A DNA stretch of 64,000 nt from Gaeumannomyces sp. JS-464 (taxonomy: Eukaryota > Ascomycota > Sordariomycetes > Magnaporthales > Magnaporthaceae), in contig NGZR01000004.1 of NCBI GenBank assembly GCA_002197995.1, forward strand, positions 3,596,001-3,660,000. The letters are read 5' to 3'. The position numbers were made by a program, and so were the translations under genes. The notes beneath the pieces were generated by a model, which saw only the letters and a list, made by a program, of their open reading frames with translations, ran no database searches and had not been told where the DNA came from. Below are positions 43,089-53,653 of the stretch, in pieces. Numbering within the stretch: the stretch's first letter is position 1; every line of letters begins with the position of its first letter.

Positions 43089-46000
43089 CTATTCGGTCAG
43101 GCAAAAGAAGCAAAAGTCCCTGTCGCAGCGGAACCCGTCCTGGCCGCACCGCCGCTTGGAGCCGCCGGGAGTGAGGATCACGGAGCCGGCCACGCTGGTC
43201 GAGACCCTGGACCGCGACGAGGAGCCACCGCCGCCGCTGCCGCCGCTGTTCCCCCTGCTTCTGCCGCCGCGCAGGCTCCTGGAGCGCGACGTGGTGGGGA
43301 GGTGGAGGCGATGGACGGGCCCGCCGCCGAGGCTGGCGACGGCCCTTGCGTCGGGCGGGGTGGACGCCGACGACGACGACGAGGCCTTGGTCATGAACAG
43401 GCGGCGGCGCAGGTTCTTGTTTGTGGGGGACGTGTTGCCGCCCGCCCCTCACCGCCGCCACCACTGCCGCCGCTATTCTTGGCAACCGCCGCGAACGAGC
43501 GGCGGCGGTGGTTCTGCAGGAACGAGGACGAGGGCGACGACGACGACCAGGGGAACTTGCTCGCGGTGCTGATGTTGAAGAGCGAGGCGGTGCTGTGGGA
43601 CACGGCGGCGTCGGCGTTGTTGTTGTTATTGTTGTTGTTGTTGTTGTCGCTGTTGCTGACAACGCCGCGCACGCTGCCGCCGGGCGACGAGAAGTAGGCC
43701 GACGAGAGCTCGTCCTCGTCCGAGTCGTAAATGAGCGAGATGAGCGGGGATGTCGAGCGGTGCTGCTGCTGCTGCTGCTGTCGATGGCGCGACCGCGGCT
43801 TCCTAGAGGGCGTGTCGGCGCCACTGCCCGCCATGTCCATCTCGGAGGTTTGGCTTCCCGCCGGACCGTCTCGGCGCCGCTCTTCTTGCATCGCTGCTGG
43901 GATCGGGGGTGATGATGCTGCGATTGCTGCTGCTTCTGCTTCCATTTCTAGCACATATGCTGCTGCTGGTTGTGGGGAGAGCCGGGCGCAATCTCCTCCC
44001 GCGCTTTCGTCCCGACTGTGGTAGTCGGGCGACGCTTCCCGGCTGCTGTCTGCCCCCATGACAGGCGTTGCGCGCTGCGCAGGTCCCCGTCTCCGGCCCG
44101 CAGCGGCGCGTATCGAAACCGAGTCTTCTTCGTCTTCTTCTTCGGCCTCGTCGCTCTCGGAATCGACAAGAATGGGTGAAGATTCTGACGAGCCAGCAAG
44201 CTCGACGCCGCTGGCCAAACCCTCTGGCGCTGTTAAAGCGGCTTCGGAACCATGCTTTAATCTGAAGGAGCGGCGACGCTTGGCTTCGTTCTCGGCGTCG
44301 ATTGGGCTGGGCTGGCTTGGTACCTCTTCAGTGTCACTCTGGATGATGGCAGGCGTATCTTCACTCAGTGGCCCATCTTCCTCCTCCTCATCTATGTATG
44401 GCTCCTCTTCTATAGGTAGGTTCTCTGGAAGCTCTGTCTCTGCTGGGGGTAGATTCTCCTCAGGGACTGGCACCTCGTCTGAGGAATGCGATTCATCCGA
44501 TGTCTCTGCGGGTGACGGCAGTCCGGCAGACGCTTGTTTAGCTGTCACCGCGGATGCAACATCAAGTCGCAGGCTGGTGATGGTGGCAGCGCTCCGGTTC
44601 CCAGAAACTTCCCGAAGCGCCCGGGCCCTCGATGATGTGTGTGGCTGGCGGCCCCTGAGCGAGCCCCTCGATCTGCCAGCATGACTTCTCCTCGCCATCC
44701 ATCCATTGCTTTCGTCATCGGAGGAGGCGTGGGAAGGGCCAATGGAATTCGTAGGGGACACATTGCCAGTGGCCTTGTCTGGGCCCTCACTACTCCCCTC
44801 GCCTTGATGAGCTGGGGGCGTTGCAGAAGGTTGAGTGACGACTGGGGCCGCTGGTTCTTCTGTGGGGGCAACCGTGTTCTCGCTAGGCAATCCAAACTGG
44901 GCTGGCTCAGCCAGCGGTGCGATATCGACAGGCAGCGCGTCGCTCCCGGCCTCTGTGCTCATTGTAGGCGCCAAACCCTCCATTGGCTGAGCAGCGGCTT
45001 TAACCTCGGTTGGTTGCATCCCCATCTCGTCTTGAACCGTCTTCCGGGGGCGTCCCCTTGGCCGCCGTCTGGGCCCTAGGGGTTTTGACTGTTTCTCTTC
45101 TGCTGGAGCACTTTCCTCTTCCCTGGTTGGGGAGGCCTGCAGCTTCAGTTGCCGAAGCCCCTCGTCCACGATGTAGATTACAATATCGCCACCGACTCTG
45201 GGAAGCTGGGTTGGCGCAGCAGCATCTACTGAGCTTCCATCGCCAGCTTTTGACGATGACGAAGGCTTACAGAATCCTTCGTCAACTGACTGTGGTGGAC
45301 CATGATCTATCTGCTGAGCAGCGGACATGGCCTGGGTGGCGTTTTCCGAGCTAGCCGGACCTGATGCGCGACGTTTCCTCGATCTGACAGCTTTGGAAGC
45401 AGATCTCACGGCGGGATGAGATTTCGATTGGGGTCCAGCCTCTGAGCTCGATGTGTCTGTCGGAGGGGACAGAAATGGCACCTGCCGCTTCTCGGCGGAG
45501 CCCGAAGGAGCCTCCTCTGACTGTGGTCGAGGTGCGGGCAAGGCTTGGGCTTGGGGCTCCGTCGGCTTAGGCATCTGGTCCGCTAAAGTGTCCTTGGGCT
45601 CAGGTGCCGGCAGCGAGACCTGGCTCGACGGATGCATAACGTTTCCTCTGGCCTCCTTGGCCGAACTCTGGATCTCGTCCTCCGAATCAGCTTCGGCCAT
45701 GACCTTGCGCATCAAGGACTTCAGGGGCACCATGCTCCGCTTCCGGATGGAGCCGGTGCGGCCGCCCGGTGTAGGCTGGACTGGAGCCACGGGGCCGGTC
45801 GGCAGGGCGGGGACTCTCCAGGCAGACTCGACGGTGTGGTTGGTCATGCTGAGGAGGTCTAGCGGTGCCGCGGGCTGCTGCAGAACCTGGCCACCGCCGG
45901 CTGCTGCACTCAACAGCTCGTTGATTTTCGAGATGAGGCTCTGTGGTGCTCCCGCCCAGGCGGCGACGGGTGCGAGCCCGAGGATGGGCGGCTGAGGCAT

Positions 46001-46547
46001 GCAAGTTCCTGGCATGTTGTGTGTTGTAGTTGCTGTTGGGATAGGGCTTGTTGCTTCGTCGGGGTCTACAGGAACAGCCTCGGCTTGGACCCCTCTTTGC
46101 ACCATCTCCTCCTCCCTGCCTTTTTCTTGTTGGTCTTCGTCCACACCCTCATCTTCCTCCTCGCCGTCGTCCTCGTCTTCTTCGTCGTCTTCATCCTCTT
46201 CCTCATCACTGCCGCGCCCCGTTCAGATCCGTGACGTCAGAGTCGTCCTCGTCGGCATCAACCAGCATTTCCCTCGACTTTGAACCGAAAATGGAGTTGA
46301 GGTGGCCGTTGTCGACGACGACCTCGCCCGTCTGCAGGTCGATCTCGTCGGTGATGTCGGTAAAGTCCCGCTCGTACTTCTCGAAGATGAGCTCCATCCT
46401 GGACTTGAGCGACATGGCGGCGCGGTCGCGGGAGATCTCGAGCTGGCGCTCCGGGGCGAGGTCCTCCTCCTCGAGGGCGACCAGCTCGTCGTCGCCATCG
46501 CGGCCGAGGTACTGGAGGAGCCGGGGCCGCTTGCTAGGGGGCTCCAT
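43089..46547 (-). CDS. scm3: Centromere protein Scm3 (CENP-A chaperone, HJURP-like), large fungal form
   Basis: Scm3 binds and loads the centromeric histone CENP-A/Cse4. The N-terminus MEPPSKRPRLL, then FEKYERDFTDITDEIDL and QTGEVVVDNGHL, is the Scm3 block (about residues 45-85). An acidic Asp/Glu run follows at about 46.14-46.21 kb. The rest is a long Ser/Pro/Glu-rich disordered part. It contains an AT-hook (RRPRGRPRK, about 45.05 kb), a Gln6 run, an Asn10 run (43.62-43.65 kb) and a C-terminal Cys-rich motif (CGQDGFRCDRDFCFFC) that could bind zinc. Total length is about 1,150 residues. There are two frame breaks, at 46217 (GGGG run) and near 43430 (GGGGCGGGCGG), both at G homopolymers and so likely consensus errors. 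No intron is needed. Fusion of Scm3 with DNA-binding modules is known in filamentous fungi. Confidence 0.85.
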
Positions 46548-47047
46548 TTGCGACGGATCGTGTTCGGCGTCGTCTTGGAAGTTTTGCGTCTCTCGGGTCG
46601 CCTCGTTTCCTGCAGCTCAGACGGCGCTCGGGTCCTGATCAATTGCCCATGGCGACATCATCAAGGCGGGGGTCAGGGCAGGGGTCGGCTTCGCTGGCAT
46701 GCGACGGGCGGACGTCAAACAAAACAATCTCGAGAGCCCCTGTCGGCGGCTTTACGCGTTGGTCGCGAGTTGGCGCGTCAACCAATTGATTGGTTGATTG
46801 CCGACGGGAGCAAGCTTGAGGGGTGGTGGGCCCTGAAGGAAGAGGCTGCAGGGGTCACCTGCAGCGGCTTCCACTAATTCGACAGCTCCGTCATCAGCAC
46901 CACCAACGGCCAGCCAGCCAGACCTCATGCACATGCAGACCTCCACGTCCTTCCTCGACGCCGCCCTCGCCCGCCCGCCAGACTCCGGCCCTCACCCACG
47001 CCGAAGCTCAAGCCGGCGCCGGCAAGCCCCGCAGCCTCTCGCTGACA
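46548..47047. promoter_or_regulatory. Bidirectional promoter region, scm3 / atg6
   Basis: A 500-bp gap between divergent start codons at 46547 (minus) and 47048 (plus). It must hold both core promoters. I see no TATA box or named operator; CAATTGATTGG at 46788-46796 includes an inverted CCAAT core. Confidence 0.5.
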
Positions 47048-48626
47048 ATGTATTGTCAAAAATGCCGGACGCCGCTCAAGCTGGACGGCTCTCTCCAAGA
47101 CCTGAACCCCGCCGCCTATGATCTCCTCGTCAGTACGTCATGCTCCATGTACCCTCCCCTTGGCCCCTTTTGTCCACCTCTGGCATGGCTAATCCCCCCA
47201 ACGAAACGAACAGCAACATCGTCCCAGCAGGCCCACACGAAGCTGCCCGAATCTCTATCCTCGCCATCTCCATCAAACCCACGAACCCAGAGCCGGCTCG
47301 CTGCCTACAAGGAGGCCGCCCAGAATGCCGGCCCACCAACCTTCAAACGCTACAGCGGCGGCCTGGCCGCGCGAGCCGACAAGACCGGCGTCCGCGACAA
47401 CTCCATGTCCTTCATTCTGCTGGAGGGTTCGCAGATAGCGCCCTCCTCCTCCAGATGGCCCTCTTCCAAGGGGTCCGCGACGGCTGCCGGCGCTGATGCT
47501 GCCAACCCGCCGCCGCCGAGGACGAGCTCGACCCGTCGCCATCGCGCGAGATGGCCCGCATGACTCGCCTGTTCGAGATCCTGTCGGCCCGCTCCGACAT
47601 CGACCACCCCGTGTGCGTCGAGTGCACCGACATCCTGGTCGAGGGGCTGCAGAAGCGCCTCGAGTCGGCCGCTCGCGAGCGCGACACGTACGTGGCCTTC
47701 CTAAGCGCCTCGAGGCCGAGGCGCCCACCGACGACGAGCTACGCGCCCAGGAGGCGGCGCTCGCCGAGGCCAGGAGCCAGGAGGCGGCCGCGCTGCGTGA
47801 GCTGCTGGACCTCGAGGCCGAGAAGGCGGCGCTCGACGACGAGGTGCTGCGGCTCGAGGACGAGTCGCGCCGGCTCGACGCCGACGAGGAGCAGTTCTGG
47901 CGCGAGCGCAACGCCTTCGCGTCGCGCCTGGCCGAGTTCCAGAACGAGCGCGACAGCATCAACTCGCGCTACGACAACGACGCGCGCCTGTACCAGAGCC
48001 TGCAGCGCACAAACGTCTACAACGACATGTTCCTCATCAGCCACGACGGCACCTTCGCCACCATCAACGGCCTCCGCCTCGGCCGCCTGCACGCCAGCCC
48101 CGTCGGCTGGCCCGAGATCAACGCCGCCTGGGGCCACGCCCTGCTGCTCGTCGCCACCGTCGCCGACAAGCTGCAGTACCGCTTCGACGGCTACGAGCCC
48201 CAGCCCATGGGCTCCACCTCGCGCATCGTCCGCTACGAGGTGCCCTCGCCCTCGTCCTCAAGCCGCCTCGCTGCCGCCAACCCGCGCGCCGGCGCCGCCG
48301 TGGGGCCCCCTCCGCCAGCGCCCCGCAAGCACGTGCTCGAGCTCTTCTCGTCGGGCGGCGACATGCCGCTGCTGCCCTTTATGCACCGCCGCCTCGACGC
48401 GGCCATGGTCGCCTTCCTCGAGCTCGTCCGCCAGCTCGGCGCCTTTGTCGAGCGCCAGACCGCCGCCCAGGGCCGCCCGCTCGACCTGCCCTACCGCATC
48501 GAGGGCGACCGCATCCAGGGCGTCAGCATCAAGCTCGGCATCGCCCAGGACGACGCCTGGACAAAGGCCTGCAAGCTGACGCTGACCTGCTGCAAGTTTC
48601 TGCTAGCCCACGCCAGCAGTTTGTGA
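47048..48626 (+). CDS. atg6: Autophagy protein Atg6/Vps30 (Beclin 1)
   Basis: Atg6 is a subunit of both Vps34 PI3-kinase complexes, acting in autophagy with Atg14 and in vacuolar sorting with Vps38. Exon 1 is 47048-47132 and the 81-bp intron ends at 47213. The start MYCQKCRTPLKLDGSLQDLN is the conserved zinc-ribbon-like N-terminus. The BH3-like region lies near MSFILLEGSQ. A Glu/Ala-rich coiled coil covers about 47.7-47.97 kb, and the evolutionarily conserved (BARA) domain runs from NVYNDMFLISHDGTFATING to TKACKLTLTCCKFLL. Two 1-nt frame breaks occur, near 47520 (CCGCCGCCGCCGAG) and at 47702 (CTAAGCGC, where CTCAAGCGC would restore FLKRLEAEAP). Both are likely consensus errors. The mature product is about 500 residues. 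Confidence 0.9.
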
Positions 48627-49071
48627 TGATGAGGACTTTTCTTTTTCTTGGTGTTCAGCATCTACTCTTGGACTAGATTTTTTTCTTCTACTTTTTGTCC
48701 ACAGCATAGGTTCTAGATCCAGCCCTAGTACCGCGTCTCTAGTACTACGTTTTGTTATCAGAGGGTGTGGAGTATAGGAGTCTTGTGCATGTTGGTTTTT
48801 GGGGCAGTGGCACCACAACATCCCCCAGATCCCTTTTTTGTCATGTCTTGGAGTGGTTGGCTGGCGTTCCATGGTCAAGGAGTTTTGATATTCGAGATAT
48901 TGTTGTCATCAGGGGCACAAGGCGAGTTACGCATTTTGGTTAAGCTTCCTAGGAACATTTGCCGTAATAAATAAACAAATCAGATCAGGTCCCTCCCTCT
49001 CCCTGCGTCTACCCGGTGAACTGGGTCAGGCACATTCTCGTCCGACATGGAACTCGTAGATTGAGCCTTGC
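48627..49071. other. Convergent intergenic stretch, atg6 / AAA ATPase
   Basis: 3' regions of both genes, T-rich after 48630 (cttttctttttcttgg). Nothing else seen. Confidence 0.45.
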
Positions 49072-51920
49072 TCAATCGTCACCCTCATCGCCAGAGAAGG
49101 CCGCAGCCTCGTCGTCGCCGTGGAAGCTTACGTCGTCCTCGTCGCTGTCGTCCGCCTGCCCGCGGCCCCTGGTGAAGTCCTTGAAGCCCCGGTTCATCTT
49201 GATGACGGACCGGATGTGGCGGTCGGACACGACGACCCGGCCCCTGTCCGCGGCGGCCGCGGCGGCGTCGTCGCCGCCCGCGGGGCCGGCAGCAGCAGGC
49301 CACGCCTCGTCGCCGTCGGCGGCCTCGCTCTCGGCCAGGGCGACGGCGACCTGCAGGGCGTTCTTGATCTGGCGGCCGTTGAGGCGCAGGGTCAGGACCT
49401 CGTCGGACTCGCGGGCGAACTCGCGGGCGGCGAGCGAGACGTGGATGCGCGCGCCCGAGTCGCGCTCGAGCCGGTCGAACGAGTTCTCCCAGATGGTGGC
49501 GCGGTCGGCGTTGTTCAGGCGGCGGTAGTGCAGCGCGACGTGGATGCGGCTGGTGAACGCGCTGTCGAAGGACGCGACGCGGTTCGTGGTCAGGAAGAGC
49601 ACGCCCTTGTAGTACTCGAGCGCGCGCAGGAAGATGGACACGAGGCTGTTGCGGGATATGTCGCTCCTGAAAGACGGGTCGATTGGGTGTTAGCCCTTTT
49701 TCCTACGAAGGAGATTGCGGGAAAGGATCACTTGCGTTCTGCGGCGCTCCAAGTACACGTCGGCTTCGTCGAGCAGGACCAAGGCACCGTAACGCTCCCC
49801 TAGCTGCAAGAAATGATCAAGGTTCTGGTCGATGCAGTCGCTGATAGAAGAGCCGAGGTCGCCACTCTTCAGACACAACAACGGGCGCTGGGCGATCTCA
49901 GCAGCCGCCTCACACGTGGCGGTTTTTCCGACCTGTTTTAGTCGATAGTAAGCATCATGCCAGCATTTGGGGTTTGTTGAAGAGGGTAAACCCTTTGGTG
50001 AGTAAAAAACTGGAAAGGAAAAGGGGAAAGAAGAGTGGAACCAAGAAACGACGTACGCCAGGGGATCCGTGCAGAAGAAAGATGCGCCCTTCGCCCTTGT
50101 TCTTGATCAGGTCTCGAGGCCAAGGGCTCAGTGCGCCACCGTCGCTGGCAAACTTGCCGATCAAGGTCCTGACGGTGTGCTTGACCTCATCATCCAGTAC
50201 GAGGTGCTTGAAAGCCTCCCGGTCAGGCTTCACGCCCGTAAGATACTCAACACGGACATAGCCTGTCGTCACCGATTTTTATCGTTCTGGTTAGCACAAT
50301 TCTTCTCCCGGAGCAGATCACAAGTACTCTCGGGTCTCTTTGTACTTACCCCATCGACGCTCCGCCAGGATGAAGGCAGGAATATCCTTTTGCAAAGCCA
50401 GATAATAGAGGTCGTTTTGCGGCGGCTTGTCCAGGACTGGGTCCAGGTCCTCGAAGCCGGCGAACTTTCCGGGCTTCCCGGTCAAGGCGGCGGCCTCCCA
50501 AGCGCACTCGGGACATCCGCACCGCGGCTCGAACGAAGGCAGCAAGTCTTGCGCCATCCTGCGCCCCGGCGACACTGACCTCTGCCTGCGGCCCCTGCCC
50601 CCGCGGTGCCCGGCAAACCGACGGCCTCCCGGCCCGTAGGGTGGCGGCGGGGGCATATAGCCCGGGTAGTCGTTGTATCGCAACGCCCTGGGGCCCTTGT
50701 CGCTGAAGCGTTCGAACCCTTCAGCGTCGACGACGACCCTGCTCGAGAGTCTGCCCCTGGGTCCATTCGCATCGACCAGCTCACCGACATACTCCTTGTA
50801 GGTCGGAGTCTTGACAAGCTCCCAGTACAGCTTGCCGAGCCTGACCTGCTTGTCATCCATGGTCTCACCGTCGGGCACCTCGCCCGGGAGCGCCTTGGCG
50901 AACAGCGTAGCAGGGACGACGGAGAGACTGCTGACGGCCTGCTCGCCGGAGTACTCATCGATATACATGGTCATCGCGTTGCGCTGGATGCGCCCATTGT
51001 CGAACCCGAGGTTCCAGCATTCGACGACCCAGGGCTTCTTCGCATCTAGGGGTCTCTCTTGGTCGACGCCATCGAGCCGGACACGGGATGTAATGTAGGG
51101 GTTCCAGACGCCGTTGTTCTTGACGTAAACCACCTCGCCCGGTCGATAGAGGAGCCACAGCCAGTCAAAGGTGGCGCAAGGCTGGTCCCTAGCGTGGCGC
51201 TGCTCCTCCTCGCGGATCTTGGGGCCGATAGTGTCGGCGAGGAAGCCCAGGAGAACATCGATGTGCATCGCGGTCTCTGAGACTTGCCCAGGGGAGTGAC
51301 TCGCCGGCTGCGCATCCCTGAAGCGGGCAAGGGCGGCGCGATGGTGGACCAGGACGGCGTAAGGGGCACGGACCACTACGCGTTCGGCCATGAAGTCGAT
51401 ACCCGGCCAGTATCCGACGACAGCACGCAGGGCGCCCTTCAGGAGGGCCGAGTGGATTATCATCTTGGTGGCCCTGGACTTGTTCGTACTTCCAGAATCG
51501 GAATCGTACTCCTCATCCGAGTACGCAGGCGGCGGACGACGCGCATGATGATAATAGACTCGACCGACCGATGACTTGACCTTGGTCAGAATCTCGATGA
51601 TGGGCCTCCCCCGTCCTGTGCGGTTTTGGGATTGTCGCCGGGCCCATCGAACGGCTTGTCGCTCTTGTGTGCTGTGCGAGTCACCGTCAACACTGCGTTC
51701 CATGCTTTCCGCGATCTAGAACAAAGGAGAACCGGGCCAGCCTACTGTCGACGATCTTTCCATCGATCGAGTATTGCAAAACATAGAGGATCTTGGGAGT
51801 CACATCTTCACCCATGTCTGGCTTCTTCCGTGACGACGCGCGGATAAGAAGATCCTGTGACGAAGTAGCAATCTCCTCGAAGCTCGCAACGGAGCCGGTG
51901 TCTTCCGAGGTTTCTGCCAT
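49072..51920 (-). CDS. AAA-type ATPase with fungal N-terminal domain (DUF7025-like)
   Basis: This is a cytosolic or organelle-associated AAA ATPase of a large, poorly characterised fungal family. Exons read 51920 to about 51700, about 51740 to 50350, 50262-50057, 49932-49736 and 49666-49072. The N-terminal part carries PIIEILTKV, APYAVLVHHRAAL and LLYRPGEVVYVKNNGVWNPY, typical of the DUF7025 region. A disordered Arg/Gly/Pro stretch lies at 50.55-50.65 kb. The AAA module has Walker A HGSPG|VGKTATCE (split by an intron), Walker B ALVLLDEAD, and sensor 1 FLTTNRV. The C-terminus is acidic (DSDEDDVSFHGDDE). The last intron (49667-49735) keeps phase only with a GC donor (AC|GCAAGT). The junction between the first two segments near 51.7 kb is unclear: a frame change or a very small intron. 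Confidence 0.85.
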
Positions 51921-52527
51921 GTTTGCCGAGAGTCTCTGAACAAGATTCTACTATGATCCCTGACGTAGGAAGGATACTGGTGGATAGAGAGACGGTGATG
52001 GGCATGTGAGGATTCGAAGCGGCGGGGAGCTTCCCAGGCCTCCTTTTATACGCCAAGCCAGGGCACATGTATGGAATTTGTGTCCAGGCTGCTGCGGGGT
52101 AGCTTCGAGGTTGGCCACTGGACACTGGCTCGGATTTAGCACCGAGGAGGTGATAGCGCCCAGCAGTTGATTGGAAGCGTGATGGTTGGCTGTGTGAGAC
52201 CAGCAAGGCGACCAACCAGAAGCTGAGATCCGTTGATTTGCGTCCAAGGAGCAGAAGGGGCCCTATGTGTTGTCGGGCTGCCTTCTGTCTGCCTAGCTGC
52301 CTGGCTGCCTAGATGCCTCCTCCCGTGCTCTCGCAGCCTGCATTAGTGCAACGCAATTCAAATGCAGACTAAACTGCCGTGACTGGCTGGCTTATGGCTC
52401 GCTAGCTACCTAGCTGGCTGCAAATGTGGGAGCACAGTCCACGCTGTAGTCATACGGAACGTGCAGAGATATGCCTGTTAAGGTGAGGAGGAAAACAGCC
52501 GTGTTTGATTGCAATTGGCTGTGCGGC
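51921..52527. other. Intergenic region, promoter of the AAA ATPase gene
   Basis: Between two minus-strand genes. Contains imperfect ctgcctagctgcctggctgcc repeats at 52281-52314 and tagctacctagctggctg at 52403-52420. No gene seen. Confidence 0.45.
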
Positions 52528-53032
52528 TCAGCCCAGAAGCTTAGGCACCTCTTCCAGCAGATGCTCAACAATGGCATCAGGGCCCTTCTCGACCTGTAGC
52601 CCTTGTGGGATGGCATGCAGTTTGATGTCCGGCCTTATCGAGCGTGCAATGGCCTGGATACGGGCAGCCTCCTCGGCCGACCACATCGATGCCGAGAACT
52701 AGGTGTAGGTGCTCGCGGTCAGATCAATGCTGACTGCATATCCACAATGGATGGCAGATCGCATGCTTGCTTACCAGGACATCCGGCTGGAACTCCTTAA
52801 CCTTGCCCTCCACCTCTTCGATGCCTGCCGTGCCTCCGTGTCAGCAGTGTACCGTCCCGTTACCCTCGGAGCGTGCCTTCTTGGGATTGACCGTCTCACT
52901 CTCGCAGTTCGCCACGTAGTCGATCGTGTACTTGTCCTTGAGAGCCTCGACCATCCTGCCAATAAGGCGCTTGGCTCTCTCGGGTGCTGTGTTGACAGTC
53001 ACCAGCCGGAACGGGCCCTTTGGAGAAGCCAT
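52528..53032 (-). CDS. Small protein of unknown function, possible flavodoxin/Rossmann-like fold
   Basis: I do not recognise a named family. Exons are 53032-52900, 52824-52775 and 52698-52528, with introns of 75 and 76 bp (donors GTGAGA and GTAAGC), giving 117 residues. The sequence starts MASPKGPFRLVTVNTAPERA, followed by KRLIGRMVEALKDKYTIDYV. It continues CESIEEVEGKVKEFQPDVLF, then ASMWSAEEAARIQAIARSIR, KLHAIPQGLQVEKGPDAIV and LLEEVPKLLG. The alternation of beta strands (FRLVTVNT, IDYVANCE, PDVLFSA, KLHAIP) and amphipathic helices suggests a small alpha/beta sandwich; that is inference from pattern only. No signal peptide or membrane segment is visible. Clean phase at both junctions supports a real gene. 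Confidence 0.75.
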
Positions 53033-53653
53033 GTTCTGTCGTGTGCTCTCGGTATGGCTTGAGGCGGTGGTGTTGAGTGTGATAGATCTAGGTTGCGTCA
53101 CTCAGGATTGAAAGGCGTGATTGGAATTGGAACTGATTTTCTTTGGGGTTTACCCCTCGTCTCTTCCCAAGAAAAGACGCCGATATCGCTAGAGTCATGC
53201 GTCCACTTGGAGATGCCCCTCAATTCTTGACACATCCCAGCGGAAGTGTGTCAAGCAACCAGCGAGGGAGAGGAAGCAAAAAAAAAAAAACAGGCCGTGA
53301 AAGCTATCCATCTTTTCGGTCGCTTGACCGGAAGCCTGGGGCAGGAATATTCTTCACGGAACAGGCAGGTCCAGCATGCTGCCCGTCATGTAACGGGTTG
53401 CGTTCTGCGTGCTCTACTTTGTCACCGCCATATGCGGTGTCATCTGCCGTAGGCGAAACTGGGATCTCGGGAGATTGCATGTTTACCCTGACCAACACAG
53501 GACCCGCCAAGCAGCGGCCTTTGTTCTACTGCTGGCTGCTGCCCTCCCAGGGGCTCTGCGTCGGGTCATACCATGCATCTCTTTACGCCTTGGACGGCAA
53601 CGGAATCGTCAAATAGACGCCAACCAGCCGCGAGTCGTGTTCATATCTAGCAT
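53033..53653. other. Intergenic region
   Basis: Promoter of the small unknown gene and 3' end of IMP dehydrogenase. Has an A run at 53279-53290. Nothing else seen. Confidence 0.45.

Noticed and set aside
43089..46144. Plus-strand open frames opposite scm3 as separate genes
   Set aside because: They mirror the GC-biased coding strand of scm3 and have no domains, starts or splice signals of their own.
51690..51760. A 30-nt intron between the first two AAA ATPase segments
   Set aside because: Too short to be spliced; a one-base error or a differently placed junction is more likely. Left unresolved.
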